Both the position numbers and the translations under genes were made by a program. Below, in pieces: positions 33,228 to 41,481 of a stretch of 64,000 nt of DNA. Each line of letters opens with the position of its first letter. Position 1 is the stretch's first letter. Below the pieces are notes generated by a model that saw nothing but the letters and a program-made list of their open reading frames with translations, had not been told where the DNA came from and searched no databases. The stretch is taken from assembly GCF_042887685.1 (NCBI RefSeq), contig NZ_JBHVOS010000012.1, forward strand, positions 62,001 through 126,000, given 5' to 3'. The stretch comes from Oerskovia sp042887685 (lineage in GTDB: Bacteria > Actinomycetota > Actinomycetes > Actinomycetales > Cellulomonadaceae).

Positions 33228-34363
33228 TGGACGACCTGCCCACCGCAGAGCTGACGCGCACCACCCGGCCCGAGCCGGACCTGGTGCGCGTCGGCGCCGA
33301 CCGCGCCGCTCCTCCGGGACCGGATGCGACCGGCCCCGTCTCCGGTCCCACCGTCCCTGCGACGGCCGTGGCGCTGACCAGGGGGCTGTTCCTCGTCGGC
33401 ACCCTGGCCCTCCTGGTCGCGGTGTTCCTGCTGAGCCTGTGGGTCGGTGCCCGCGGCCTCGGGTTCACCGAGGTCTGGCAGGTGCTGTGGCACGCCGACG
33501 GCAGCGAGGCCTCGTACATCGTGCACGAGATGCGCGTGCCGCGCGCCCTCCTCGCCCTGCTCGTCGGGGCAGCGCTGGGCGTCGCGGGCGCCCTGATCCA
33601 GGCGCTGACGCGGAACCCCCTCGCAGACACCGGCATCCTCGGCGTCGGCGCAGGGGCGAGCTTCGCCGTCGTCGTCGGTGTCGCGTTCTTCGGGGTGACG
33701 GCCCTCTCCCAGTACCTGTGGTTCGCGTTCGGTGGCGCGATCGTGGTCACCGTCCTCGTCTACGTGCTCGGGTCGGTCGGGTCCGTCGGCGCGACCCCGG
33801 TGCGCCTGACCCTCATCGGCGTCGCGCTCGGGGCCCTCCTGGGCGGCTTCTCGTCCGGCATCACCATGCTCAACCCGGACAGCTTCGACGACATGCTGCG
33901 CTGGAGCGCGGGTTCTCTCGCCGGCAGGGGGCGCTCCACCCTGGAGGTCGTGGCGATCCCCATCGCGCTCGGCCTGCTGCTCGGGCTCGTGTCCGCGCGC
34001 CCCCTCAACGCCATCTCGCTCGGCGACGACCAGGCGCGCTCGCTCGGCGCGAACGTCGTCCGGACACGCGTGCTCGTGATCGTCGCGGTGACGCTCCTGG
34101 CGGGGGCCGCGACCGCCGCCGCCGGACCGGTCGGTTTCGTCGGGCTCATGGTGCCGCACGTCGTCCGGTGGTTCACCGGGCCCGACCAGCGCTGGATCAT
34201 CCCGTTCTCGGCGTTCGGTGCGGCCCTGCTGCTCCTCGCCTCGGACGTGCTCGGACGCGTCCTGCTCGCACCGCAGGAGCTCGAGGTCGGCATCGTGACC
34301 GCCGCGGTCGGCGCGCCGGTGCTCATCGCCCTCGCCCGCCGCACGAAGGCGAGCGGGCTGTGA
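33227..34363 (+). CDS. Iron-siderophore ABC importer permease (FecCD family), first subunit
   Basis: 378 residues from ATG 33227. A Pro-rich cytoplasmic start of about 55 residues is followed by nine or ten membrane helices. FecCD landmarks are VPRALLALLVGAALGVAGALIQALTRNPLADTGILGVGAGAS and the coupling region AISLGDDQARSLGANV...AGPVGFVGLMVPHVVRW. It pairs with the next gene to form the channel. Confidence 0.94.
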   Translation: MDDLPTAELTRTTRPEPDLVRVGADRAAPPGPDATGPVSGPTVPATAVALTRGLFLVGTLALLVAVFLLSLWVGARGLGFTEVWQVLWHADGSEASYIVHEMRVPRALLALLVGAALGVAGALIQALTRNPLADTGILGVGAGASFAVVVGVAFFGVTALSQYLWFAFGGAIVVTVLVYVLGSVGSVGATPVRLTLIGVALGALLGGFSSGITMLNPDSFDDMLRWSAGSLAGRGRSTLEVVAIPIALGLLLGLVSARPLNAISLGDDQARSLGANVVRTRVLVIVAVTLLAGAATAAAGPVGFVGLMVPHVVRWFTGPDQRWIIPFSAFGAALLLLASDVLGRVLLAPQELEVGIVTAAVGAPVLIALARRTKASGL

Positions 34364-35442
34364 GCGCGCGCACCGAGGTCCCGCCCGTGGGCGTGGAGAC
34401 GGACGTCGACCTCGGGCACCGGATGCTCGCGGTGCACGGGGAACGCTGGTCCTTGAGGGCGTCGCTGCGCGCGGTGCTCGTCGTCCTCGTGCTCGTCGCC
34501 CTGGCCGTCGTGGGGATCCTGTTCTCGATCTCGACGGGCACGTACGACCTCCCGCTGGCCGACGTCGTCGCGGGGCTGCTCGGGACGGCCGACGAGGGGA
34601 CCGTGCTCGTGGTGCGCGAGTGGCGGCTTCCGCGAGCACTGCTGGCTGCGCTGTTCGGGCTGGCGCTCGGCGTGAGCGGCGCGGTGTTCCAGTCCATCAC
34701 CCGCAACCCGCTGGGGTCGCCCGACGTCATCGGGTTCTCGTCGGGCTCCTACACCGGCGCCCTGGTCGTGCTGCTCGTCACCGGGGGCGGGTACGTCGCT
34801 GTCGCCGTCGGTGCGCTGACGGGAGGCGTCCTCACGGCGCTCGCGGTGTTCCTGCTCGCCTACCGCCGCGGTGTGCAGACGTTCCGGCTCATCATCGTCG
34901 GGATCGGCGTCTCGGCGTTGCTCGCGGCGCTGAACACGTACCTCATGCTCAAGGCGGCCCCGGGCGAGCAGCTGACCGCCGCGGTGTGGGGCAGCGGATC
35001 CCTCAACGGCCTCACGGTCGACACGCTCGTCCCCGTCCTCGTCGTCCTCGGGGTGTTGCTGGTCCCGGTGCTGGTGCTCGCCCCTGCGCTGCGGGTGCTC
35101 GAGGTCGGCGACGACGCAGCCGGTTCCCTCGGGGCGCGGCCCACCACCGTGCGCCTGGTGGCCGTCGTCCTCGGGGTCGCGCTGGTCGCCCTCGTCACCG
35201 CGTCGGCCGGACCCATCGCGTTCATCGCGCTCGTCGCGCCCCAGATCGCCCGTCGCCTGACCCGCTCGGCGGGCGTCGGCCTCGTCGCCGCTGGGGCGAC
35301 AGGCGCCGTGCTGCTCGTCGCGAGCGACTTCCTCGGCCAGCGGCTGTTCGCTCCGATGCAGCTCCCCGTCGGCATCGTGACCGTCTCCGTCGGCGGCCTG
35401 TACTTCGTGTGGCTCCTCGTCCGCGAGACCAGGCGCCGATGA
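34360..35442 (+). CDS. Iron-siderophore ABC importer permease (FecCD family), second subunit
   Basis: 360 residues from GTG 34360, overlapping the previous stop by GTGA. FecCD signature REWRLPRALLAALFGLALGVSGAVFQSITRNPLGSPDVIGFSSG and the coupling helix LEVGDDAAGSLGARPTTVRL with TASAGPIAFIALVAPQIARRL. Nine or ten membrane helices. Forms the heterodimeric channel with the preceding subunit. Confidence 0.94.
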   Translation: MSARTEVPPVGVETDVDLGHRMLAVHGERWSLRASLRAVLVVLVLVALAVVGILFSISTGTYDLPLADVVAGLLGTADEGTVLVVREWRLPRALLAALFGLALGVSGAVFQSITRNPLGSPDVIGFSSGSYTGALVVLLVTGGGYVAVAVGALTGGVLTALAVFLLAYRRGVQTFRLIIVGIGVSALLAALNTYLMLKAAPGEQLTAAVWGSGSLNGLTVDTLVPVLVVLGVLLVPVLVLAPALRVLEVGDDAAGSLGARPTTVRLVAVVLGVALVALVTASAGPIAFIALVAPQIARRLTRSAGVGLVAAGATGAVLLVASDFLGQRLFAPMQLPVGIVTVSVGGLYFVWLLVRETRRR

Positions 35443-36284
35443 CCACCCTTCCTCAGGAGGACCTCTCTCTCGTGCTCGACACCGCATCCCTCGCCCCTGC
35501 CCGCCTGCACGCCGACGGTGTGACGATCGGCTACGACCGGCACGTCGTCTCCGAGGAGCTGGACGTCCGCATCCCCGACGGCTCCTTCACCGTCATCGTC
35601 GGGCCCAACGCGTGCGGCAAGTCCACCCTGCTGCGCGGCCTCGCGCGGTTGCTCAGGCCGGCGTCGGGGAGCGTGGTGCTCGACGGGCGCGCCATCCAGG
35701 CGATGCCCGCGAAGGTGTTCGCCCGGGAGGTGGGGCTGCTCCCGCAGACCTCGCTCGCGCCCGACGGCATCGTCGTCGCCGATCTCGTCTCGCGGGGGCG
35801 CTACCCGCACCAGGGGATCATCCGGCAGTGGTCGCCGCAGGACGCGCGTGCCGTGGCGTCGGCCCTCGCCGCGACGAGCACGACAGAGCTGTCCGCACGG
35901 CCCGTCGACGAGCTCTCGGGTGGCCAGCGGCAGCGGGTGTGGGTCGCCATGGCCCTCGCGCAGGAGACGCCGATCCTGCTCCTCGACGAGCCGACGACCT
36001 TCCTCGACATCGCCCACCAGATCGAGCTGCTGGAGCTGTTCCGCCGTCTGCACCGTGAGGGACGCACCCTCGTCGCCGTCCTGCACGACCTGAACCACGC
36101 CGCCCGGTACGCGACGCACGTCATCGCGATGAAGGACGGGCGGGTCGTGGCGGAAGGGCCGCCGCGAGACATCGTGACGGTCGAGCTCGTCCGGGAGGTC
36201 TTCGGCCTGGAGTGCATGGTCGTCCCGGACCCTGCCGTGGGCAGCCCGTTGGTGGTCCCGCTCGGCACGGCCGCGCAGGACTGA
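35439..36284 (+). CDS. Iron-siderophore ABC importer ATPase (FepC/FecE family)
   Basis: 281 residues from ATG 35439, overlapping the permease stop by ATGA. Walker A GPNACGKST, signature LSGGQRQRVWVAMALAQ, Walker B ILLLDEPTTFLDIAHQ and the H-loop VLHDLNHA. The FLDIAHQ variant and the C-terminal VFGLECMVVPDPAVGSPLVVPLG are typical of siderophore import ATPases. It closes the four-gene importer operon. The right-hand 51-bp palindrome begins at the base after its stop. Confidence 0.95.
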   Translation: MTTLPQEDLSLVLDTASLAPARLHADGVTIGYDRHVVSEELDVRIPDGSFTVIVGPNACGKSTLLRGLARLLRPASGSVVLDGRAIQAMPAKVFAREVGLLPQTSLAPDGIVVADLVSRGRYPHQGIIRQWSPQDARAVASALAATSTTELSARPVDELSGGQRQRVWVAMALAQETPILLLDEPTTFLDIAHQIELLELFRRLHREGRTLVAVLHDLNHAARYATHVIAMKDGRVVAEGPPRDIVTVELVREVFGLECMVVPDPAVGSPLVVPLGTAAQD

Positions 36285-36335
36285 ACGTGCCAGGACGAGC
36301 GTGACCTCCAGGTCACGCTCGTCCTGGCAGATGTG
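36285..36335. repeat. 51-bp palindromic repeat, right copy
   Basis: Same block as 31149-31199, differing at a single base (G for A after the right arm). It starts directly after the importer ATPase stop and lies between convergent genes. It can serve as a terminator for both strands. See the left copy for the stem description. Confidence 0.85.
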
Positions 36336-36344
36336 TGTCGGAGG

Positions 36345-36617
36345 TCAGCCCAGCGTCGAGAACGAGCTCAGCGCAAGCGCCGAGAACAACGCGATGGCCA
36401 CGAGGACCGAGCCGGCGACGAGCCAGCCGTTCGCGCGCTCGGACGGGTCCGACGACGCGCCGGGGCGACGTTCCTGCGGGTGGGGCGCTCCGCCGTCGGG
36501 CCGCGAGGTGGGGGAGGAACCCGCAGGGCGAGCCGACGAGCGCGCGCGGCGGGCCGTCGTGTCGTGGCCGCGGAGTGCGACGCGGATCGGCGTCGAGGTC
36601 GTGACCTGCGTGGTCAT
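36345..36617 (-). CDS. Small membrane protein with Pro/Arg-rich N-terminus, 90 residues
   Basis: ATG 36617 follows GGGGAGGAAG. The first 62 residues are polar and disordered, rich in Arg, Ser and Pro, and carry a copy of the GCCCGACGGCGGAGC word as SRPDGGAP. A single membrane helix follows (WLVAGSVLVAIALFSALAL) and a short outside tail SSFSTLG. I do not recognise a family. It is divergent from nothing close and runs toward the right-hand palindrome. Confidence 0.6.
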   Translation of the reverse strand: MTTQVTTSTPIRVALRGHDTTARRARSSARPAGSSPTSRPDGGAPHPQERRPGASSDPSERANGWLVAGSVLVAIALFSALALSSFSTLG

Positions 36618-36808
36618 GGCTTCCTCCCCAGGAAAGTTGGCCGCCCTCGCTGTCGCGGGGCGTGCCACCAGTCTCTTCGGGGCGGGGGTGCGGGCACATC
36701 GGCCCTCCGAACCATCCTCGGCGGGGGTCTCGTCCTCCCGGAGGATGACGGGCGCCCGTCGGATGGGGGACATCCCTTCCGGGACGCCCCTGAGCCGGGG
36801 TTCCGGGG

Positions 36809-36997
36809 TCAGCGCGGGGCGTTGCGCTGGTGGTCGATGCGCTGCAGGTAGCGGATCTCGCGGAAGCCTACCGCCACGGCGACGAGCAGCGGGAACCAGG
36901 CCCAGGTGCGCCCTCTGAGCAGCGAGAACAGGCTCACCAGCCCCACGACGACGCAGCCGAGCACGGTCAGCAGGCTCGCCCAGCGGACGTTCTTCAT
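36809..36997 (-). CDS. Small two-helix membrane protein, 62 residues
   Basis: ATG 36997 overlaps the stop of the TetR gene (ATGA), which supports both genes and this start. Two hydrophobic helices lie at about residues 7-26 and 32-45. They are joined by RGRTWAW and followed by a basic tail REIRYLQRIDHQRNAPR. No family is recognised. Co-transcribed with the TetR regulator, so possibly controlled by the same signal. Confidence 0.72.
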   Translation of the reverse strand: MKNVRWASLLTVLGCVVVGLVSLFSLLRGRTWAWFPLLVAVAVGFREIRYLQRIDHQRNAPR

Positions 36998-37677
36998 GTG
37001 GTCCTCGACTTCTCGGTGCGGTGCGCCAGGGCGGGGGGTGAGGCGGGGGACTGCGTGGAGGGTGCGAGCACGACGCCCTCGATGCTGCGGACTGCCATGC
37101 GCAGCGCGTCGCTGCGCGAGGTGCAGTCCTCGGTCATGACCGACCAGGCGTTGAACAGCGTCCACCAGACGGTGCGCTGGTCCCACGAGATCGTGAGGGT
37201 CCGGTCGAACACGCCGTCCTGCTGCCCGCGAGCGAACAGGTCGCGGACGGGGGCCTCGGCGGTGTCGCTCTCCTGCCAGAACGCCTCGTCGTCGGCGAGC
37301 AGCGGGTCGGCGAACAGCAGCATGTACCAGGGGCCCAGGTCGAAGTACTCGATCACGAGGCGGCGCAGCGCGGCGGCGGGGGCGCCGTCGTCGAGCCGTG
37401 CGGCGCGGATCGCGGCGCGCGTGCGGTCGAGGGCCTCGTCACCGACGGCGCGCATCAGGTCGGCACGCTCGGGGAAGTAACGGTGCAGCGTGCTGCGTCC
37501 GACCTGCGCGGCCTGGGCGACCTCACCGAGCGACGCCGCAGCGTTCGAGCTGAGCACCGAGACCGCGGCGTCGAGGATCGCTCGCCGTGTCCGGGCGCGC
37601 GCGCCCGTGGCGGGGGCGTCGTGCGGAGCGCCGTCGCTCGCCTCGCCCGGTGCGGCGGCGGTGTCGCTTGCTGTCAC
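36994..37677 (-). CDS. TetR-family regulator, probable repressor of the divergent ABC exporter
   Basis: 227 residues from GTG 37677. The helix-turn-helix region has ARTRRAILDAAVSVLSSNAAASLGEVAQAAQVGRSTLHRYFPERADLMRAV. The C-terminal domain (YMLLFADPLLADDEAFWQE, DQRTVWWTLFNAWSVM) is the helical ligand pocket. It is divergent from the ABC exporter at 37748 with only 70 bases between. A perfect TGTTCC-N3-GGAACA palindrome sits in that gap, so repression of the exporter and of itself is likely. Confidence 0.88.
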   Translation of the reverse strand: MTASDTAAAPGEASDGAPHDAPATGARARTRRAILDAAVSVLSSNAAASLGEVAQAAQVGRSTLHRYFPERADLMRAVGDEALDRTRAAIRAARLDDGAPAAALRRLVIEYFDLGPWYMLLFADPLLADDEAFWQESDTAEAPVRDLFARGQQDGVFDRTLTISWDQRTVWWTLFNAWSVMTEDCTSRSDALRMAVRSIEGVVLAPSTQSPASPPALAHRTEKSRTT

Positions 37678-37733
37678 GTGCTCAGCGTAGCCGCCATCTC
37701 ATGGGACGCCTCTTGTCGAAAATGGGACACCCG

Positions 37734-37748
37734 TGTTCCACTGGAACA
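37734..37748. promoter_or_regulatory. Palindromic operator overlapping the ABC exporter start
   Basis: TGTTCCACTGGAACA is a perfect 6-bp inverted repeat with a 3-base centre, its last base being the A of the exporter ATG. An overlapping second palindrome, GGGACACCCGTGTTCC (one mismatch), begins ten bases earlier. The position fits a TetR-dimer site blocking transcription or initiation. Confidence 0.68.
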
Positions 37749-39760
37749 TGGCCGACACCGATCCCGCGCCGACGACCCAGCTGACCCGGCCGACGCCGGC
37801 AGCCCAGGCGACCGAGCCCACGCAGGACCCGCCGACCGAGCCCAAGGGGCCGCTGCTCCCACGCCTCAAGATCCTCTGGACGTTCGTCACCCCCCACCGC
37901 AGGACGCTCGCCGTCGGGCTCGTGCTGGGCCTCGGGACGACGGCCGCGAGCCTCGCGACCCCCATGGTCATCAAGGCCGTGCTCGACACCCTGGGCACCG
38001 GAGCCTCGCTCGTCCCGGCCGTGAGCCTGCTCGTCGGCCTGCTCGTCGTGGGCCTCGTCCTGGGCATGTGGCAGTGGATCCTGCTCGGCGCGCTCGCCGA
38101 GCGCGTCGTGCTCGACGCCCGCACCTCGATGGTCCGCCGCTTCTTCCGCGCCAAGGTCGGGGCGCTCGGTTCACGCCCCACGGGCGAGCTCGTCACGCGC
38201 GTCACCTCTGACACGGTCCTGCTGCGCGAGGCGGCGTCGTCGAGCATCGTGAGCCTCGTCAACGGCGTCGTGAGCCTGGTCGGCACCGTCGTCCTCATGG
38301 CCGTGCTCGACATGGTGCTGCTCGGGACCACGCTCGCCGCGATCGTCGTCATCGGCATCCTCGTCGGCCTCCTCATGCCGAGGATCGCCAAGGCCCAGGA
38401 GCAGGCGCAGGAGTCGCTCGGCCGGCTCGGCGGCGTCCTCGAGGGCGGGCTGCGGGCCCTGCGCACCATCAAGGCGAGCCGCGCCGAGGAGCGTCAGATC
38501 GACCGCGTCGTCGCCGACGCCCAGGACTCGGCGCGCCACAACCTCAAGGCCGTGCGCACCGGGGCCGTCGCGTGGACCATCGCGGGCGGCGGCATCCAGC
38601 TCGCGATCATCGTGATCCTCGCGCTCGGCGCGTGGCGCGTCGACCAGGGGCTCCTCGCGGTCTCGAGCCTCGTCGCGTTCCTGCTCTACGCGTTCCAGAT
38701 CGTCGACCCCGTCACGACCCTCACCCAGAACGTCACCGAGCTCCAGGCGGGTATCGCGGCCGCGGGCCGCATCCGCGAGGTCGAGGCCATCGAGGTCGAG
38801 GAGCCCGAGCGCACCTCCGGCGCACCCGGGCGAGACGCTGCGGGGGGCCGCGCGCCGTCGTCGGGCACGAGGACCCCCCTGCCCGACGGCGCCGCGCACC
38901 ACCCGCCGCACCTCACCCACGCGGAGGACGAGCCGCCCGTGCTCGCGTTCCAGGACGTCGCCGCGCGCTACCTGCCCGGCGGCGAGCCGGTCGTGCGCGA
39001 CCTGACGTTCGAGGTGCCGCGACGAGGGCAGGTCGCGATCGTCGGGCCGTCGGGGGCCGGGAAGACCACGACCTTCTCGCTGCTCCTGCGCTTCCTCCAG
39101 CCCGAGTCCGGGACCCTGCTGCTCGACGGTCGGCCGTACGCCGACTACACGTTCGACGAGGTGCGCTCACGCATCGCGTACGTCGAGCAGGAGACACCCG
39201 TCGTGCCCGGCACGATCCGGGAGAACCTCCGGCTCTCCGACCCGGACGCGTCCGAGGACGCCATGTGGGACGCCCTCGCCAAGGTGCGCCTCGACGCCAA
39301 GGTGCGCTCGCTCGAGGACGGGCTCGACACCTCGCTCGTCGGGACCACCGTCTCGGGCGGCGAACGCCAGCGCGTCGCCCTCGCCCGCGCGGTGCTGCAC
39401 GCACCCGAGGTCCTGCTGCTCGACGAGGCCACGGCCCAGGTCGACGGCCTCACCGAGGCCGCGGTCCACACCGTGATCGAGGACCTGTCGCGCGACCGCG
39501 CCGTCGTGACGATCGCGCACCGGCTCTCGACAGTGATCGACGCCGACCTGATTCTCGTCATGGAGGACGGGCGAGTGCGGGCCCGCGGCTCGCACGCCGA
39601 GCTGCTCGCGGCGGACGAGCTGTACCGCGACCTTGTGGCTGCGCTGCGGATCTCGACCGAGGTGCGCACGGACGGAGAGGCGGCCGGCGAGACGTTCGAG
39701 GGCGAGGCGGGCGCCGAGCAGGCGGGGACCGAGGCGCCCTCGGGCGTCGAGGTGCGCTGA
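37748..39760 (+). CDS. ABC exporter, fused membrane and ATPase domains
   Basis: 670 residues from ATG 37748; GTG 37733 is an alternative. Six membrane helices span about residues 55-320. The ATPase has Walker A GPSGAGKTT near 435, signature VSGGERQRVALARAV, Walker B VLLLDEATAQVD and the H-loop IAHRLST. The domain linker at about 350-395 is an unstructured Pro/Gly/Arg-rich insert containing the GCCCGACGGCG word as PLPDGAA. The family works as homo- or heterodimers exporting drugs, lipids or peptides. No partner half-transporter is adjacent, so a homodimer is likely. Controlled by the divergent TetR gene. Confidence 0.92.
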   Translation: MADTDPAPTTQLTRPTPAAQATEPTQDPPTEPKGPLLPRLKILWTFVTPHRRTLAVGLVLGLGTTAASLATPMVIKAVLDTLGTGASLVPAVSLLVGLLVVGLVLGMWQWILLGALAERVVLDARTSMVRRFFRAKVGALGSRPTGELVTRVTSDTVLLREAASSSIVSLVNGVVSLVGTVVLMAVLDMVLLGTTLAAIVVIGILVGLLMPRIAKAQEQAQESLGRLGGVLEGGLRALRTIKASRAEERQIDRVVADAQDSARHNLKAVRTGAVAWTIAGGGIQLAIIVILALGAWRVDQGLLAVSSLVAFLLYAFQIVDPVTTLTQNVTELQAGIAAAGRIREVEAIEVEEPERTSGAPGRDAAGGRAPSSGTRTPLPDGAAHHPPHLTHAEDEPPVLAFQDVAARYLPGGEPVVRDLTFEVPRRGQVAIVGPSGAGKTTTFSLLLRFLQPESGTLLLDGRPYADYTFDEVRSRIAYVEQETPVVPGTIRENLRLSDPDASEDAMWDALAKVRLDAKVRSLEDGLDTSLVGTTVSGGERQRVALARAVLHAPEVLLLDEATAQVDGLTEAAVHTVIEDLSRDRAVVTIAHRLSTVIDADLILVMEDGRVRARGSHAELLAADELYRDLVAALRISTEVRTDGEAAGETFEGEAGAEQAGTEAPSGVEVR

Positions 39761-39779
39761 GGCCCGGGCCGCGCGCCGC

Positions 39780-40667
39780 TCAGCCGAGCTGCGCGAGCCC
39801 CTCGACGGCGATCCTCTCGAACGTCGCGCGGTCGGCCGCGAACTGCGAGCCGGTGATGGGCCAGTGCAGGACGATCTCCGTGATCCCCTGCTCACGGTAG
39901 GCGGCCGCGGTCTCGACGAACGCGTCGACCGAGTCGAGCGGCCGGTCCGGCGTGAACCCCGTCAGGAGGATGCGCTCGATGCCGGCAGGGTCGCGCCCGG
40001 CCTCCGCGCACGTCGCCTCGAGACGGGTGACCTGGGCACTCACGGCGGCGCGCGACGCGGCCGGCGTCCCGTCCTCGCCCACGGCGGCGTCGCCCGTCGT
40101 GACCCACGCCTGCCCGTACCGCGCGGCGAGCCGCAGCCCGCGGGGCCCGGTCGCGGCGATCGCGAACGGGATGCGCGGCGACTGGACCGGGCCGGGGATC
40201 GTCCGGGCCTCGTGCGCGCGGTAGTGCCCCTCGTCGTGCGTGACGACGGGCTCCGTCAGGAGGCGGTCGAGCAGGGCGGTGAAGTCCCGCAGCCGGTCCG
40301 CGCGCTCGCGCGCCGACCACCCGTCGCCGCCCAGGACCGTCGCGTCGAAGCCCGTGGTGCCCGCGCCGAGCCCGAGCGTGATGCGCCCGCCCGACAGGTC
40401 GTCCAGCGTCATGAGGTCCTTGGCGAGCGTCACGGGCTCGCGGAAGTTCGGCGACGTCACGAGCGTCCCGAGCCGCATCCGCTCGGTGACCCCGGCCGCC
40501 GCCGCGAGCGTGGGCAGCGCGCCGAACCACGGGCCGTCACGGAAGCTGCGCCACGACAGGTGGTCGTACGTGTAGGCCGCGTGGAACCCGAGGTCCTCCG
40601 CTCGGCGCCAGACGTCGCGCCCCTCGGACCAGCGGTAGATCGGCAGGATCACGGTGCTCAGTCGCAT
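39780..40667 (-). CDS. LLM-class F420-dependent oxidoreductase
   Basis: 295 residues from ATG 40667. Luciferase-like (beta/alpha)8 barrel. Seen: AEDLGFHAAYTYDHLSW near residue 25-40, RLGTLVTSPNFREPVTLAKDLMTLDDLSGGRITLGLGAG and the late FAIAATGPRGLRLAARYGQAWVTTG. These are the family motifs around the cofactor pocket. Actinobacterial members mostly use F420, though FMN cannot be excluded. The substrate is unknown. It runs toward the ABC exporter gene and lies next to a tandem repeat. Confidence 0.85.
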   Translation of the reverse strand: MRLSTVILPIYRWSEGRDVWRRAEDLGFHAAYTYDHLSWRSFRDGPWFGALPTLAAAAGVTERMRLGTLVTSPNFREPVTLAKDLMTLDDLSGGRITLGLGAGTTGFDATVLGGDGWSARERADRLRDFTALLDRLLTEPVVTHDEGHYRAHEARTIPGPVQSPRIPFAIAATGPRGLRLAARYGQAWVTTGDAAVGEDGTPAASRAAVSAQVTRLEATCAEAGRDPAGIERILLTGFTPDRPLDSVDAFVETAAAYREQGITEIVLHWPITGSQFAADRATFERIAVEGLAQLG

Positions 40668-40690
40668 GGTCCGACCCTACGTGCCCGCGG

Positions 40691-40779
40691 GCCGCCCGGC
40701 CCGGCCCGGCCCGGCCCGGCGAGGCCCGGCCCGGCGAGGCCCGGCCCGGCGAGGCCCGATCCGGCGAGGCCCGGCTCGA
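40691..40779. repeat. CCGGC/GAGGC pentamer tandem repeat
   Basis: The stretch is built from five-base units, mostly CCGGC with GAGGC every third unit, giving a 15-base higher-order period (CCGGCCCGGCGAGGC) for at least three turns. It lies between a gene start on minus and a gene start on plus. It is not a CRISPR, since there are no spacers. Copy number may vary between strains. Confidence 0.85.
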
Positions 40780-40841
40780 ACCGGACCGCGGACCTGTGAT
40801 GTGCTGGTGGCAGTCCCGTCCACGCACCACCGGAGGTCCCC

Positions 40842-41423
40842 ATGGCAGTCGTCGTCAACGTGTCCCACCGCTTCCCGCGCACCGGCTCGCGAGCCGAGCA
40901 GCTCGCGGTGGTCCGGGGCGACTGGCCCGTGCCCGAGGTCGACAACCCCGAGGCCTTCGCCGACTCCGACGACGCGCAGGAGCTCCTCGACGCGGCGGAC
41001 GTGCTGATCGCCGCGGCGGGCAACGAGGTCGTCGACGTCCAGCGCATCACGGGGCTCCAGGTCGACGAGGGCGGGCACGTGCGCTTCGAGACGGTCGACG
41101 AGCCGGTGCTCGTCGGGATGATCGGGCAGCGTCTGCGGGCGGGTGCCGCCTGGGAGCCGGGCGAGAGCTGGCCCGTGAAGCTCGCCGACGCCGCGGGGGC
41201 CGTGAGCGAGTACCTCGAGCTCGTCGGGGAGCCGGGCCGGGGAGACGGCGAGCCGGCGCGTGTCGACGCACCGGGAGTCCCGGGCGTGGGGGCGGCGGCG
41301 GACGACCCTTCCGACGGCCTCGAGCTCGGCGGGTTCCGCCTGGTCCTGGGCGCCGACGGGAACCTCGTGGTCACGGCGCCGGCGGGCCGCTCGGTGACCG
41401 TGCTCGCCGCGCACGAGGGCTGA
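40842..41423 (+). CDS. Conserved hypothetical protein, 193 residues
   Basis: ATG 40842 follows GGAGG. The first 125 residues look globular, with VVVNVSHRFPRTGSRAEQLAVVRGDWPV and a helix LLDAADVLIAAAGNEVVDVQRI. A Gly/Pro/Asp-rich linker at about 128-160 leads to a short strand pair GFRLVLGADGNLVVTAPAGRSVTVL. I do not recognise the family. It is followed 59 bases later by an F420-type oxidoreductase on the same strand and may share its transcript. Confidence 0.7.
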   Translation: MAVVVNVSHRFPRTGSRAEQLAVVRGDWPVPEVDNPEAFADSDDAQELLDAADVLIAAAGNEVVDVQRITGLQVDEGGHVRFETVDEPVLVGMIGQRLRAGAAWEPGESWPVKLADAAGAVSEYLELVGEPGRGDGEPARVDAPGVPGVGAAADDPSDGLELGGFRLVLGADGNLVVTAPAGRSVTVLAAHEG

Positions 41424-41481
41424 GCCGGGGCGTGGGGGAGCGCGACCACGGCACCCTGGGCGGCATGGCAGGGTGGAGGCC

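Noticed and set aside
40691..40779. Possible CRISPR array
   Set aside because: Units of 5 and 15 bases directly adjoining, with no unique spacers and no cas genes.
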